The notes beneath the pieces were generated by a model. It made no database searches. It saw nothing but the letters and a program-made list of their open reading frames with translations, and was not told where the DNA came from. A program made the translations under genes and the position numbers. From Phascolomyces articulosus (Eukaryota > Mucoromycota > Mucoromycetes > Mucorales > Lichtheimiaceae), in assembly GCA_025677815.1 (NCBI GenBank), contig JAIXMP010000015.1:186001-250000 (forward strand): a DNA stretch of 64,000 nucleotides. Reading direction: 5' to 3'. Of this stretch, positions 36,301 through 49,389 are shown piece by piece; the stretch's first letter is position 1, and each line of letters opens with the position of its first letter.

Positions 36301-37583
36301 GATATTTCAATCAGTATTGACATAGCTATCGTTCTGTTCTTTTTACGTTTGAGGCATATTGTATGCCCAAGCTTTTTTTCAAAAACAAAACAAAAAAAAA
36401 CCCTCACCTGAAACCTTAAAAAGAAAGGAACCATTCCTCATCGATCAGATTCGTGGGAAGATGTGTTCCATCTCTACGTCCACCTTTGGACGCGACCAAT
36501 AGAAGCAATGAGGAACAACAAGAATGTATTGATTTGCTGCTATCTTTTTTTATGATAAAAAAGGACTTAAATATTTTTTTTATAATGTTTATTACAACAA
36601 AATATGTTGCCTGGGATACCATAAGAAAAAAGGATGTGTTACATGATATAGATCATTCATATTAGCATTACATGATGGCATGGAAACGTTTATACGTTAA
36701 AGAATATTACGTAACAAATGTACGCATTTTCGTGTATTAAGTATTTTTTTTTAAAATAGAAGCCAAAAGTTATGCCCTCACGTCTTATTTCAAACACCCG
36801 TTCCCAAACTTTTTGTTTCATATTTGACAGCAAAGTAGTAAATGAGTACGAAGGGACATATACATATATATATATATATATACAGAACCTATCGGGTGGT
36901 GATTGAATAGACTTGTTCTATATAAATAATTCTACCAATGTATGTAGTAGTATGTAGGTATTGTTTTATGTGTTATGCACTCACTTTGTTTCTATGGTCT
37001 TTGTACATATTACATATTAATAGTATATTCCTTCCATTACCAGTAGATCACTATTGTCATATATGTGTACACCAAAATTTTATAGAAAATCGATGATAAT
37101 TCGTCATTTTACGGATTGAATGCGATACTGTGTAATTTTACATGGATAGCGACGATATTTATGAATATAGGTGCGGTCTGCAGATCTAAGTACCCCTGAA
37201 AATACGTGATGGATGATGCGATCTTTTTTAGAAATGATGATGATATATAACAACATCCAATAGTAACAAATAATAATTTATTATTTAATAAGAGTAACAT
37301 CGTAAATAAATGCATATACTATTTTTGCTTAGGATTTATTCAGTGATAATAAAGAAACTGATAAATCCCAAAAAAAAATCGTTTAAATAGCTGGAAAATA
37401 TAAAATTATTCAAAAGTCAAACCGTAATTCAGTTTTTACCATTTATAGGATTGAATGAATTGAATGATGATCCAATGGATAGACTGCGGAGCATTAAGCT
37501 ATTAACTCTAGCCGCATGAAAAAAAAGAGAAACTTCACTAATACATAATATAACCACTTGTTTCTTTTCTACTCCTTGATCAT
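33347..37583. other. Large intergenic desert
   Basis: Over 4 kb of AT-rich DNA without a supported gene. A (TA)n run lies at 36863-36881. The open frames near 34012-35083 and 36240-36665 have no domain, splice logic or stable composition. Confidence 0.4.
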
Positions 37584-39662
37584 ATGGATTCTGGAAATCA
37601 TAACGTATTACAATTCATATCGGCAGCAGCTCAAGCAGTAAGTTCATTTCTCATTTTATTGAGCTTGACGTTTCATTGACTGCCATTGCTAATGCCTTGA
37701 CCATCTCTCCTTTTTATTTTTTTTTATTATTGCCACTTTTTTTTCATTTTCTCTCTCCATCTTGTCAGTTAGAGACTCAGGAGAGTCTTGATCCCATTGG
37801 TATGTGAATATAGAAAAATAAATAAGCAAGTAGCAGTATATATACGTAATATATCTTGTTAGTTTTATATATATATAACTAAAGACTTAGTTTGTTGTTG
37901 CTTTATTTGTCTTACAAAACAACAACAATAAACAGGCTCCCAGAGTAATAAACTTTTTGCAGAAAAAGCACTCACCGAAGTATCAGGTTCATGGTCAAGT
38001 CATTCAGCACACGATCTTAATCATAAAAAACCCGATGCAATAAAGGAATTACTTGCTGAAGCTACCGGCAATGAATTCAGTCAAGAAGATAGCGATAATA
38101 ATAATGGCGATGACAGAGATCAGTCGTTATCCACAAACAGCACTTTTTTAAAAGATCAAACAACAGCAGAGAAACTTCAAATTATATTCGATTTACCAAC
38201 AGTAGAAGAAGTTCTGGGTGGTATGTCCTTTTTTTTTACTTTCTTTTTGCTCTCCTAGCTTATTATTATTATTTTTATCGTGAATTGCCTACTCCTTTTT
38301 ATTGTTTGCTGTTCATTATGATAGAGAGAGAGAGAAAAAAAAAGAGAAGGAAGGAGGGAGTGTTTTGATATATCATGAAAAATACAAGAAAAACTTTCTT
38401 TTTATTGATACTTATCCAAAATGGTATATTATTAGAATGGCCATGTTGTATTGTAAGATCTGCCATCGTGCCTGGATACCTTTATTTGACCGATAATCAT
38501 GTTTGTTTCTTTGCATCATTACCTCAAAATATGGTATGTAATATTATTTATTTACTTCTCAGCTGCGTGATCAGACCACGAGCCCTAGCAAAAAAAAAAA
38601 AAAAAAAAAGATAATCAATTCCTATCGTTACTGACCTGACGTATGATGGATCGATCTTACGAGGTCACATGGTTTCTCATCTTTGTTTTAATTTCTCTTT
38701 TTTAGCATGGCTATCGGAAAGCTGGGTATTTATTAATCAAAAATACCAGCAAGATGGGGACGGGACTTGAACGTTGTTATTTCGAGTTAAAAGAAGATAT
38801 GTTGGCATGGTACGAAAATGCAACGGATATGTATTCTCCCAAAGGAAAAGTGGATCTAAAAGATGCTTTGGCAGTACGTTCTTCGAAGAAACGAGAGCAT
38901 GGATTTAAGATTATTACTATGAATAAAACATGGCATCTTCAAGCGGATACACATGCTGCTATGTTGGAATGGTAAGAAGAGGAAAAAAAATTGATAAATA
39001 ATACGGAATGGGGCTGTAATAACATATGTATAATCGGTTCCATCATTTTTTTTTTGGGGGGGGGAATACCTTTATGACTTGCTATATACAGGATCAGTAT
39101 GCTCCAAAAAGCTGTATTCAAGGCAAAAAATTCTGGCAATAGTGTCAAAATTGCATTACCATTTGAAAATATTTTGGATATCGAACAAACCGAAGCTTTC
39201 GAATTTCAACAATTTATTCAAATCCGTGCAGTTGGCATTGATGATAATTTTGTAATGGATGAGGTATGTTGCTGTTGAGTGAGAAACCAAAAAAAAAAAA
39301 TATAAAAATAGGTTAATTGTGAGTGTGTGTGTGTGTGAGTGAGAGAGAGAGAGGAAGGATTTGTATCCATTTTATTTTTATTATATATACAATTTTGTCC
39401 AATTGGAATTACTGGGTTTACCGAAGCTTTATAGTATTATTTTGCTTATTTCACAGATACCAAAGAAACTTTCGAACAGCTGAAAAGCATATGGGATCAA
39501 TTACAACAAAACAAATCAAAGATGGTTGATAGCTTTCATTCATCCACGGACAATCCACTCATTGCTTCCGCATCAGATTCTGTGTCACCATCACTTTCCA
39601 TCAGCGATTTATATGACGCCAATTCTCAACCTATTACGATACAAGTACTTGGAGGGAATAGA

Positions 39663-39696
<34 letters not shown>

Positions 39697-42600
39697 GTGA
39701 TAATAACAACAGGTTGAAACCACCTACAAAAAGTCCATCCTTAACATCCATGACAGGAGCAGTGTCAAGCGCCTTATCCGTCCCATCCGCTCTTAAAGAC
39801 TTACTTTCCATTTCATCATCCGACCGTCATACTTCATCATCTTCACATAATACAACCACCACACCATCTCATCCAAATCAGCAGCATCATGACACACCCG
39901 ACCCAAGCACCGTAGATATAGAAGATTCATCAAGTTCAGAAAATGAAGATCAGCCAGTTGTTGGATGGTTGGATGATAAACGACGATCTGGCATGAAATT
40001 GGTATACGGTCTTTGGGGTGGTGGAAATAATACTGGAAGTACTGCAACAGTATATCGTTCACTGGATGAAGAGGATGAGGAAGATGATGAAGAAAATCAT
40101 GTAGACTTGTATACAAAATTGGATAGTCGAAAATCAGAAAGTAGCACATTGTTTCCTTATGAAGAACCGCTTGAAGAACGTACTCGCACCAATTTTCGAA
40201 AATATTTTGTGTTGCCTCAATCCGAGAAATTAGAAGCAGGTAACGCTTACATAATTGTCATTTTTAGCATTTATATTTATATGCAAACATTTTATACTGC
40301 GTTCTCTATAGTCTATCGCTGCTCATTAATGAAAACATTGCCATGCTATGGAAAGTTATATATTTCTTCCCATCATGTATCATTCAACTCGAAAGGAATT
40401 GCAACAAAAGCAAAGGTATATCTATTATTTGGACATGGGTGGAAATAAAGGAATACTTATTTATAATGAAAACATATAGATGATTATTCCATTCAGCGAT
40501 ATTCTTCGAATACAAAAAATCCGTAGTCGTGGTTATATATTCCATGCCTTAAGCATTCTAATGCAAAATAAAAAAGAGGTAACTATAGTTTCTATCTATA
40601 TTCTTGGTAAAGAGGTTGAATATTAAACTATTACGAATCTATAGATTTTTATAGAGTTTTCATCTGAAGCAAAACGAAATAGTTGCTTTGCAAGACTGTT
40701 TCTTCAGCATAAAGGTGTATTTGAAAATAAATCATCGACAGAACAAGCACAAAAGTATGTTAATAATAACTAAAAAAATTCACATGTTATTTTTTATTAT
40801 TATTTCTTTATAAACTGATTGAGCTATAAATTAGGAATATTCGCGAATGGACTGCTAGATTATTAGAAGAAGAACACACCGAGCATAATAGCGATTATGT
40901 TATTCCACCATTTAAAACAGGTAACGAAGGAAAAAAAGAAATTGTATATATATGGATAAACAGTAAGAAAAATGAATAGAGTAATTGAATGACTCCTTTT
41001 TATTCAATATAAAGGATTACCTGTGTTATCACGAACTGTTGATGAGCCTCTTGTATACCAAAAGCCTGACAAACCACTCCATTTTACATGTATTACCATT
41101 GGTACCAGAGGTGATGTGCAACCATATATTGCTTTATGTAAAGGCCTCATGGCCGAAGGCCATAAATGTCGCATTGCTACCCATGACGAATTTAAAGGCT
41201 GGATTGAAGAACATAATATAGAGTATCGCTCAATAGGTGGTGACCCAAGCGAATTGATGGTAAGCTACTTACAGTTGAATTTTTTTTTTTTTACTGAATC
41301 GTTTTTACTGATATGTCTTTTACTTGTTAGCGTCTTTGCGTGGAAAACAGTTTTTTCAGTGTACATTTCGTCATGGAAGGATTAAAACTAGTAAGTGCCT
41401 TGCAGGAAGGAATGTAATAAATGGTTAGCATGTATTTAGAAAGTATCTGAATATAATCTTTTTGTTATAGTTTAAAGGATGGATAGACGAATTACTTGGA
41501 TTGACATGGAAGGCTTGTCAAGGAACAGATGTTATCCTTGAAAGTCCTAGTGCGATGGTGGGTGTACATATGGCAGAAAAACTGCGTAAGTGATATATAT
41601 TTATGCTATCCAAAATGATGTCTATTCGATTTATGTATATAATATTTATAGAATGATTAAGAGCTTCTAACATTCCTTTTTTTTGCATTCTTACAGGAGT
41701 ACCGTATTTCAGATCATTCCCCATGCCAATGACAAGGACACGATCATTTCCTCATCCATTTGCTACTCCTAATAATCCTAAAGGAAGACTCTACAACGAT
41801 ATGACTTATGTTTTATTTGATCATGCTGTATGGCGAGCAATTGCAACACGAACGAACGATTTTAGACGAGATGTTCTTGGTTTGCCAGCCACTACTTATG
41901 AAAAATTGGAAGTATGGAAGATCCCTTACCTATATTGCTTCAGTCAAAGTATTGTTCCTAGTCCACTTGATTGGATGGATTGGATACATTGTACAGGATA
42001 TTGGTTCTTGGATAATGCGCAGGTAAAAAAATTTACACTTATTAAATGTATAGCATGTGGATAATAACAGCAATAATAATAAGAATTAACTAACATATTA
42101 TTTGTAGACGGGGTGGAAACCAAGTCATGAACTTAAAACCTTTTTAGAAGCATCCGATCCAAGACCAATTGTCTATATTGGATTTGGATCTATTATTGTG
42201 TCTGATCCTGATGAGATTACACGAATCATTGTAGAAGCGACACTGTTATCCAATGTACGTGCTATTATCTCTAGAGGCTGGTCATCAAGAAGCAAAGGAA
42301 ACTCAGAAGGAGCAATGGATGGTTTGTTGCACAGGTATCCAGATACCATTCTAAGTGTTCAAGCTGTGCCACACGATTGGCTATTTCCTCAAGTACGAGC
42401 TGTCGTCCATCACGGTGGTGCAGGTACCACAGCGGCAGGCTTACGTGCAGGTCGACCTACAATTGTAAAACCATTTTTTGCTGATCAATTCTTTTGGGGA
42501 GACCGAGTAGCAGATATGGGTGTGGGTCGTTGTATCAAAGATTTTACCGTGGAAAATCTTTCAGCTGCATTACGCGTTGTATCTACTGATGAAAATATGC

Positions 42601-42932
42601 TACGAACGGCTAATATTGTTGGAAAAAAGATCCGTGAGGTAAAAAGAAAACAAAAAATAAGTATATGATATCCAAATGTAATGTATTCAAACAAAACAAA
42701 TATGTTTTAGGAAAATGGTGTCGAAACGGCAATACAATGCATTTATCGTGACATGGAATTAGCAAGAGCACGAACCATTTCATCAGCTCAGCGTACATCG
42801 TCGGATGAAGGAGATGATTCAGATGCTTTATTAGAAAACAGTATAGTAGATGATGATCAAGAATGGACACTAATTGAAGCTTCAACATCAGGATCAGTAT
42901 CACCTGGTTCTTATTTACCTCGTAATAGTTGA
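37584..42932 (+). CDS. ATG26: UDP-glucose:sterol 3-beta-glucosyltransferase (Atg26/Ugt51 type)
   Basis: Seventeen exons give 1202 residues: 37584-37637, 37769-37799, 37936-38220, 38436-38533, 38706-38971, 39092-39263, 39435-40239, 40312-40415, 40480-40578, 40645-40754, 40835-40920, 41015-41259, 41331-41390, 41471-41585, 41697-42022, 42108-42638, 42711-42932. The domain order matches fungal Atg26. A GRAM part ([20 protein letters not shown]) is followed by a PH domain ([13 protein letters not shown] to DTHAAMLEW). A disordered Asn/Ser-rich linker holds an 11-Asn run. A second GRAM ([19 protein letters not shown]) comes next, then the GT1/GT28 catalytic half ([19 protein letters not shown] to [12 protein letters not shown], residues ~728-1060). 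The enzyme makes sterol glucosides at membranes and supports pexophagy in some fungi. The GRAM-PH pair binds phosphoinositides. Confidence 0.95.
39663..39704 (+). repeat. (AAT)n run coding poly-Asn in ATG26
   Basis: A run of AAT codons gives about 11-13 consecutive Asn residues in the linker between the PH and second GRAM domains. It is in frame and inside a long exon. Confidence 0.85.
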
Positions 42933-43200
42933 TATCTGCATTAGATTCTAAATCTCTCACTTTTCTCTCTTTCCTTATCATATCCATTTCTATTTTTTAT
43001 ACATTTTATTCAACCTCTCTCCTTTTTTAAAAAAAAACCAATTACACCTCTATCGAGTAATAATACCATAATATGAAAAAGATCTTATAAGGAAAAAAGG
43101 TTATATTATTTATCATGCAAAAAAAAGTAAGAATAGTATTTACAAATGTTTTTTTTATATATATGAGTATGTGGTGTAAAAAAAACAATGAGTGTTTGAT

Positions 43201-44668
43201 TTATACTTCTTGCATTCGTTGACGAGCTTCAGTTGTTATACTATCAATGACATCTACTCTTAAAAGTTCTTTAACAGTATATGCAAGCGATGCTATAAAA
43301 CACACAAAAAAAAGATTTTTTCGAATAAGTAAACTACTTTTGATCCATCATGTCGATATAGTTTGTAATTGTGTTCTTACCTTCATAAGTATAAATGATA
43401 ACAGTGTCGTTGATATGCATGTATTGCTTAGCTAAAGCACTTATACAATTACATACTCGTGCAATTACTGCACGTTCCTCAGGTGTAATTTCCTAACAAA
43501 AACAAAAAAAAAAGCACATTCATTCCATATGAGTAAACGAAAACTATATCGTGATAAATCGTCCTTGGTAATAAATTCATAGGAATACACAGAAACAACA
43601 TACATCATTTATACTCGAGTACATAATGGTGGTATCCATTTCTTCCGTATTATTTTCTGGTAATCCTTGAGGTTTCTTGTTCACCCAAATATACCCATTC
43701 AAGCCCAAAATGATATCCACACCACACGGTAACGAGTGGAATTGTGATTTACATCGTTGAACAAGGACAGGAGGAACATTGACAAAAGAACCGTTTCGCA
43801 GTTTACAAAATTTAAATCCTCGAGTATGTAATCCCATCGAGCCATCCGCATAGAAACTTTGTACTTCGGCCTAAGAAAAGGAAATGTACAAATATATCAG
43901 TCACAACTACAGCAAACAGCGTTATGTCTGTGTCAATTCTCAAACGTCAATAACCAAGGAAATGGTTTTTACCACTAAAACATCGCCTTCAGAAAAGAAT
44001 AAACGCATGTGTAGTTCATCGGATTCATTTTTACGGCGCTAAATCATATATACAAAATAAAAGGTAAGTCTTTCTTTTTAAGCTACTCTATATTATTATC
44101 AATACAATCCTTTTCTCACCGTCCACATAGTAGTAGACATAATCCATTCTCCTTTCCAAAGCAAAATATTCTATAAACAACGAATTACCTGAACACCACC
44201 AGGCAAGTTCACTGAACTTAATAACAGTACTGCATCCTGTCTACCATTTACGTCAATTTTCCATCGCTTCATTGCAACTTCAGTGACTCGGCCAACGACA
44301 ATGTCACCAATTTCGGGTGTATAACGATTTTTTAATGGTCGAACAGAAAGTAATTTGTTAACACGTTCAACAGAGCCTGCCACTGCTGATACAACAATAT
44401 TTTCACCATCAGTATAAGTACCATGACCTCTATTGTTATAAATAACGTTTAGTTAACACGCCATTTGATCTAATAACGCGTTCTATCAAGATCGCAACTT
44501 TGTTTCTTTTTTTTGACGTACGCACCTCATGAATTGTTGATCGGTGGTGATCGTCTCACCAGGAGTGACTAAATGAGCTGGTCCTTCCTCGTCATCAATA
44601 ACCATTCGTTTTTGATCATGTTTCTTTACTTCTGCAGGTGAGACTGGTGATAAAATTCTTAATTCCAT
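43201..44668 (-). CDS. RRP4: Exosome complex subunit RRP4
   Basis: Six minus-strand exons (44668-44526, 44429-44189, 44038-43973, 43870-43604, 43492-43381, 43292-43201) give 306 residues. RRP4 is one of the three S1/KH cap proteins of the RNA exosome, which degrades and trims RNA in nucleus and cytoplasm. The N-terminal region has [12 protein letters not shown]. The S1 domain has [20 protein letters not shown] and [16 protein letters not shown], then [20 protein letters not shown]. The KH part has [35 protein letters not shown] and [17 protein letters not shown] chose the ATG at 44668 because the few in-frame codons before it carry no ATG. It converges on ATG26, with 268 bases between the stops. 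Confidence 0.95.
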
Positions 44669-45160
44669 AATGTTCAAAAATACTGGTATGTAAAAAAAAG
44701 GAAAAAGAATAAAAACCCAACTTCAAAATTTTCAAATAAGCTGAAAATTTCTACTTTTTTTTGCGTTAGGTTATGCAAGGTTGGCCAGTACGCTAAGACA
44801 CATAAAAATAAATCATAATTGATGCAAAAGAATAACTACACTTTATAATAATACTATTGCTATTTCTACTACTAAATAAATTGTTAACTATTCCTATTAC
44901 GAAGATTATTGATAATAATCTATGCAGAGAACATTACTCTTCTTGATCTTTTAAACTGCACTATGCATAAAAAAAGTATACTTTTTTAATGTATATTTTA
45001 ATATAGGGAACATAGTCTATAAGCAGAGAGTGTATTGAGGAGGAGGATGCAACTATACAATGTCATATATATAAATATTAATTATCAAATGCAATAAGAA
45101 ACAAATCCTGGAAGAAAGGGAGGGTGAAAGGCGCATATACTAAATAGTGATATATTTTTC
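44669..45160. other. Intergenic between RRP4 start and F-box/TPR stop
   Basis: AT-rich promoter of RRP4 plus 3' region of the next minus gene. No gene seen. Confidence 0.45.
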
Positions 45161-47308
45161 TTAAGAATACGACAGGTGGATAGGAGGATCATGTTGTAAG
45201 AAACGGGCTAAAGTTTCAATACTAATACCATTGGTGCCATTCAATGTAACATATTCCAAGCTCTTGCTTTCACATAACAATTGCAAAGCTTCATTGCTAA
45301 AATTGACATCAGTGACATCTAACATTTGTAACTTGGGTAACCTTGCCAAGTTTCTTGCAAATTGTTCAGCACAAATAGAAGTTGAATGTTCATCTAGATC
45401 ATCTCCAAATGACAGTTCTTGCAAGTTGTTCAATTTCGATATGAGCAACATAGCATCCCCCGCTCTACCATAACAACCATCAATTTGTAAAGTATCGATT
45501 GTAGAGCGGGTGCCGTGAATCACCAGTTTTTGGAGCAATTCAATTAAAGGAGGTGATTCCAGATCCATAGAAAAGAGTTCAAGGAAAGTTAGAGATTTCA
45601 TATCCGCCGCAGGAGCAAATAAATTGTGTGGTAATGGTCTTTCATTGAATTCATGAAGTGTCAAACTAGTAATATTTGGACAGCTACGTAATATATCAGG
45701 GACCTTATCATAGAAATCGGTATCATGATTGTGTGTACTGTTGAGAGCAAGTGCATGCAACTTGTTGAATATAGGAAGTTGTCCCAAAGTTTGCCAACTA
45801 TCTGTGAGTGTGGGTTGAGATAAACCATCATGATCTTCAGCAGTGATATCTTGATGAGATGCTAATCCCAACTTCTCGAGTGTATTGTGATTTTCGGTAA
45901 GGAGTTGTTTGAGTGATTCAGCTGACATGATGCCTCCACTTTGGAAATAACGAAGTATACCATGTTTAGGTGGAGCTTCTCGACCCTCCTTATTTGGATA
46001 ATCATCATCGGTAAGATAAGCATCCGGTGAAGCACCATATTGAAATTCGAGAGGATGGATCAGGAGTGCCACAAGATGAATGGATGCACGATTGAGGTGG
46101 GGTATGATATCGAATTGACAACCATCCAACCTCATACATCGTAAATGGGGTGAACGTTGGAAAAGATTGTCTAGTTCGGATTCGGGAAATTCATTACTTT
46201 CAGCTCTAATTTCAAGTGAGACAAGATTCGTAGAGAAGGAGAGAGATAATCCCAAAAGAGCCCGTGGATCTGGACTACTGAAAGTGACATGTGTCAAATT
46301 TCGGCACACCGATAGGATCAAAGCCAAAGATGGACCATTGTGATTCCATAACATCAGGGTCAATTCCTTTAATGTGCCTGAAATGTTGGGTAAGATATTG
46401 GCAATTTTGTCGTAGGTAAAATCTTTGGGAGTGTCTTGATCTTCAACCACTGTATATACAAGATAAAAAAAAGATAGGTCGTATTTCAGTTTTCTTTCAT
46501 CCAATGCAACATACTCAAAGAAGAAAAAGGTACATTTCATTATACCTGGTCCCCAAACATTAAGGGTTCGAAGACTAGAAAATCTTTTCTCTCTCATTAA
46601 TTGAACCATCTTTGCGATAAAAGTCGTGTTTGTTCGTAATGTAAGATCCTCCACATGTTGCGTGACTTGGGGTAAAAGAGAAGCTAGAGATTCAATCGGT
46701 GGTTCATCTTGTTGGTAAGTATCATAGAAGTTATCATCGAAATTAAACTCGCGCCAAGCAGATGGGCATGATAAAATCTTACTACGCCATGCACGATTCA
46801 CACTGGCGCATTCATTCAATGCATCCACTGGTAGTAATTTCACCACATTGGTAAAGATATCATAAGGACATTTGGCGAAAAAATCGATCCGTTGGAATAA
46901 ACGTGCCTTGGCTTCATATATTTCTGCCTTGAACGTGTTGGATAATATTTCATTATCATTGTCGTTTTCTCGCGATGATGACGATGATGACGATGATACA
47001 ATTGAAAGACCTTTTTCAAAGACATCCATAGCCTTTTGTTGGTTTCCTTGTGCTGCATAAAGTCTACCACAATGCAAGTAGGCTTCCGCGTCACGAGGTG
47101 TCCATTCCAAAGCCAAAGTCGCGTCTTTTATTTGTTTGCTGAGATCACCTTTTCTTCCCCAAGCACGCGAACGAACTCTCACCATGGTGGAAGCTTGAAG
47201 GAAAAGATTGTCTAATGCTTTGGTGGATTGTCGAATCGCGTCATTATAATCATCTTTGGCAAGCGCTTCTTCTGTATCCGTAATTTGTCGATCCCAAGAA
47301 GACGCCAT
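45161..47308 (-). CDS. TPR, F-box and LRR protein (Dia2/Pof3-like SCF adaptor)
   Basis: Minus strand, two exons (47308-46546, 46449-45161), 683 residues when the 96-base intron is removed. Residues ~5-110 are TPR-like helices (DYNDAIRQSTKALDNLFLQA and AEAYLHCGRLYAAQGNQQKA). An acidic/Ser run follows. The F-box lies at about residues 145-190 (CPYDIFTNVVKLLPVDALNE, SVNRAWRSKILSCPSAWREF). The remainder is leucine-rich repeat (for example LTHVTFSSPDPR, SPHLRCMRLDGCQF, LTSLTLHEFNER, LEYVTLNGTNG). TPR plus F-box plus LRR is the layout of yeast Dia2 and fission yeast Pof3, SCF ubiquitin-ligase adaptors in replication and genome stability. The intron has no in-frame stop and is a multiple of three, so retention would only add 32 residues. 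Confidence 0.85.
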   Translation of the reverse strand: MASSWDRQITDTEEALAKDDYNDAIRQSTKALDNLFLQASTMVRVRSRAWGRKGDLSKQIKDATLALEWTPRDAEAYLHCGRLYAAQGNQQKAMDVFEKGLSIVSSSSSSSSRENDNDNEILSNTFKAEIYEAKARLFQRIDFFAKCPYDIFTNVVKLLPVDALNECASVNRAWRSKILSCPSAWREFNFDDNFYDTYQQDEPPIESLASLLPQVTQHVEDLTLRTNTTFIAKMVQLMREKRFSSLRTLNVWGPGIMKCTFFFFEYVALDERKLKYDLSFFYLVYTVVEDQDTPKDFTYDKIANILPNISGTLKELTLMLWNHNGPSLALILSVCRNLTHVTFSSPDPRALLGLSLSFSTNLVSLEIRAESNEFPESELDNLFQRSPHLRCMRLDGCQFDIIPHLNRASIHLVALLIHPLEFQYGASPDAYLTDDDYPNKEGREAPPKHGILRYFQSGGIMSAESLKQLLTENHNTLEKLGLASHQDITAEDHDGLSQPTLTDSWQTLGQLPIFNKLHALALNSTHNHDTDFYDKVPDILRSCPNITSLTLHEFNERPLPHNLFAPAADMKSLTFLELFSMDLESPPLIELLQKLVIHGTRSTIDTLQIDGCYGRAGDAMLLISKLNNLQELSFGDDLDEHSTSICAEQFARNLARLPKLQMLDVTDVNFSNEALQLLCESKSLEYVTLNGTNGISIETLARFLQHDPPIHLSYS

Positions 47309-48269
47309 TATTTTTATACTGATTCCTTTTATCTCTTTTGCTTGAATGAGGGACTTTTTGCTATTTTAGGTAGAAAAAAAAAAGAAAATAAAAGAAATAA
47401 CGCTTTTTTACTCAACCCTAAACTGTCCCTTATTAATATTTATGCAACTTTCATAGAATGCGTTACATGGATACGAAATGGATCATTGATCATATAAATA
47501 TGATACTGACGATAAAACCAGTAGTAAGATACTAACTATTTGTTAAAATGAAAACCAAAATGATAACGTATCTTTCTATTATATACACACACGATTCCTG
47601 TTCTTTATTAGACATTTATGGCACATGTAAACTTGCTGAGTTGGATGGTTTTTTTTTTTTTTTTTTTTAGTTTCAATGGCAAAACGGGTGATTTGTTTTG
47701 TTATACAACCTGTCGATCAAAAAACTTTATGATTTGACAAAAGGTATATTAAATAATCATCCCATCTAATCTAATATTATCATTTCCCGTTTTATTTACC
47801 TTTTTAAAAAATGTATATGTATAATCAAACAATCAAATAATAGGATAACAACAATGGATCAAACTTGATCGGTATATCCAAATAAAAGAGTAATACGTGG
47901 TCAGGGATATACGTTTTTTAGTATGAAATCACTGTGTTCCCGCTAGTGATGTGGTCAAGGAGTAGAAGAATTGGATATATGTTAAAAATAATTGAGGGGC
48001 AAGATTATCTTTTGCGTGTCATATATTGAAAGTTTATATTGAAAATAAAAACAGATAATGCTGTTGAAAAGGGATTAAAAGGAGCAGTAGTAAATAGTAT
48101 CATCAATCGTTATTGTTGCTATAAATTATTATTACTGAAGTATTAACAACATTCTTCTAGGACACAGCAACAAAGTAATGCACCCATACTATAAAAATTA
48201 TTAATTACCATGAATTAGATTTATATATATTATACCACTTTTCATCACAATCAAGACTTTTGTTAATTC
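47309..48269. other. Intergenic, nothing recognised
   Basis: AT-rich, with a T-run at 47649-47669. The left side is the promoter of the F-box/TPR gene. No coding exon supported. Confidence 0.4.
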
Positions 48270-48550
48270 TTACCATGCCATACAGCATCCTTTGTCGCTA
48301 CTTTGTTGTTGAGGTGGTTGTTGCATTATAATTGTTTGAGGAGGAGGTCTATATGTTAGGTAGATGATGATTATTACTACGATGAAAAAGTGCAACAGTT
48401 TATACGCAATTTTATTACATACGTTGGTTGATAATATCCGCCTTGCTGTTGAGGTGGTGGATAATTGCCACCTTGTGGAGGAGGAGGAGGAGCACCATAA
48501 TAACCTTGTTGAGGTTGACCGTAACCCTGAGGAGGAGGATAAGATGACAT
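48270..48550 (-). CDS. Small Pro/Gly/Gln/Tyr-rich protein with C-terminal Cys pair
   Basis: Two minus-strand exons (48550-48423, 48348-48270) with a GTATGT donor and TATAG acceptor give 68 residues. The protein begins MSSYPPPQGYGQPQQGYYG, repeats PPPPPQGGNYPPPQQQGGYY, and ends SSDKGCCMAW. The pattern of YPPPQG-type repeats followed by a short cysteine-containing tail recalls the CYSTM/PCC1 class of small stress-related tail-anchored proteins. The usual longer run of cysteines and hydrophobic residues is absent here. The CC could be a lipidation site. Too short for a firm family call. It sits between two F-box genes on the same strand, at distances too large for a shared transcript. Confidence 0.6.
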
Positions 48551-49389
48551 TATTGTATTTTGTTTAAAAAAGAAGAAGAAACAAGAAGGACAGGAAAGGG
48601 TGTTTAAAGAGAAAAGAGGAATTAAAAAAAAAAAGAGGAAGAAGAAGTATAAAAAAAAGAAGATTTTACTCCTTGGATTTGATCTCGACCCTCATTTTTT
48701 TTGTCCCTTTGAGGAGATTGAACAGTGCATAAGCCAATAATAGCTTAGTCTATTTTTATTATAATTATTTCTTATTTGATATGATTCATTTCGTGTTAAT
48801 TATATTATAGGAGCGGTAATAACGAAGAATGTTTATTAGATGAAAACCACTATTGTCTTTGTTCGAATAACTGTGTATTTGATCATAAACAAGAAGTTAC
48901 CTTTCACTTATAATGAATAATAACAATCAATTATTATCAATGATAAATTGCCAACTAGTCAGAGTAAAAATCTCTTTTTCGTTTTTCGTGTTAATCTTCA
49001 TTTATATAATACAACAATATATACCTTCTTTCACACTTTTTTTTCGCCTATATACTTTACTCTGCTACAATAAATCTTGTCCATTAAGCTTTCCATGTTC
49101 GACAACACATTAAAGTTAATATTATCATATAATGCCACTGAGCCTATATCATGGCAAGAACTACAAGTACTAAATATGTATATACTCTTCCATTTGGCTC
49201 CAAAAATTATTTTTGGTACGTATAATAAAAACATCTATGGTAATTCTTATAGCGCCGTACTTTCAGGGTCAAAACAATGGTATTATATATTTTATTACGA
49301 GTCAGTATCCATATAGTATGATTTACAACGTGCTATAAATCAATTTACGTCTACGTAGCTATAGATACTTTATGCAATTTGCACGATTA
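48551..49389. other. Intergenic
   Basis: A purine-rich leader of the small protein gene (48560-48670, CT-rich on the gene strand), then AT-rich DNA. The plus open frame at 49077-49316 shows no domain. Confidence 0.4.
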
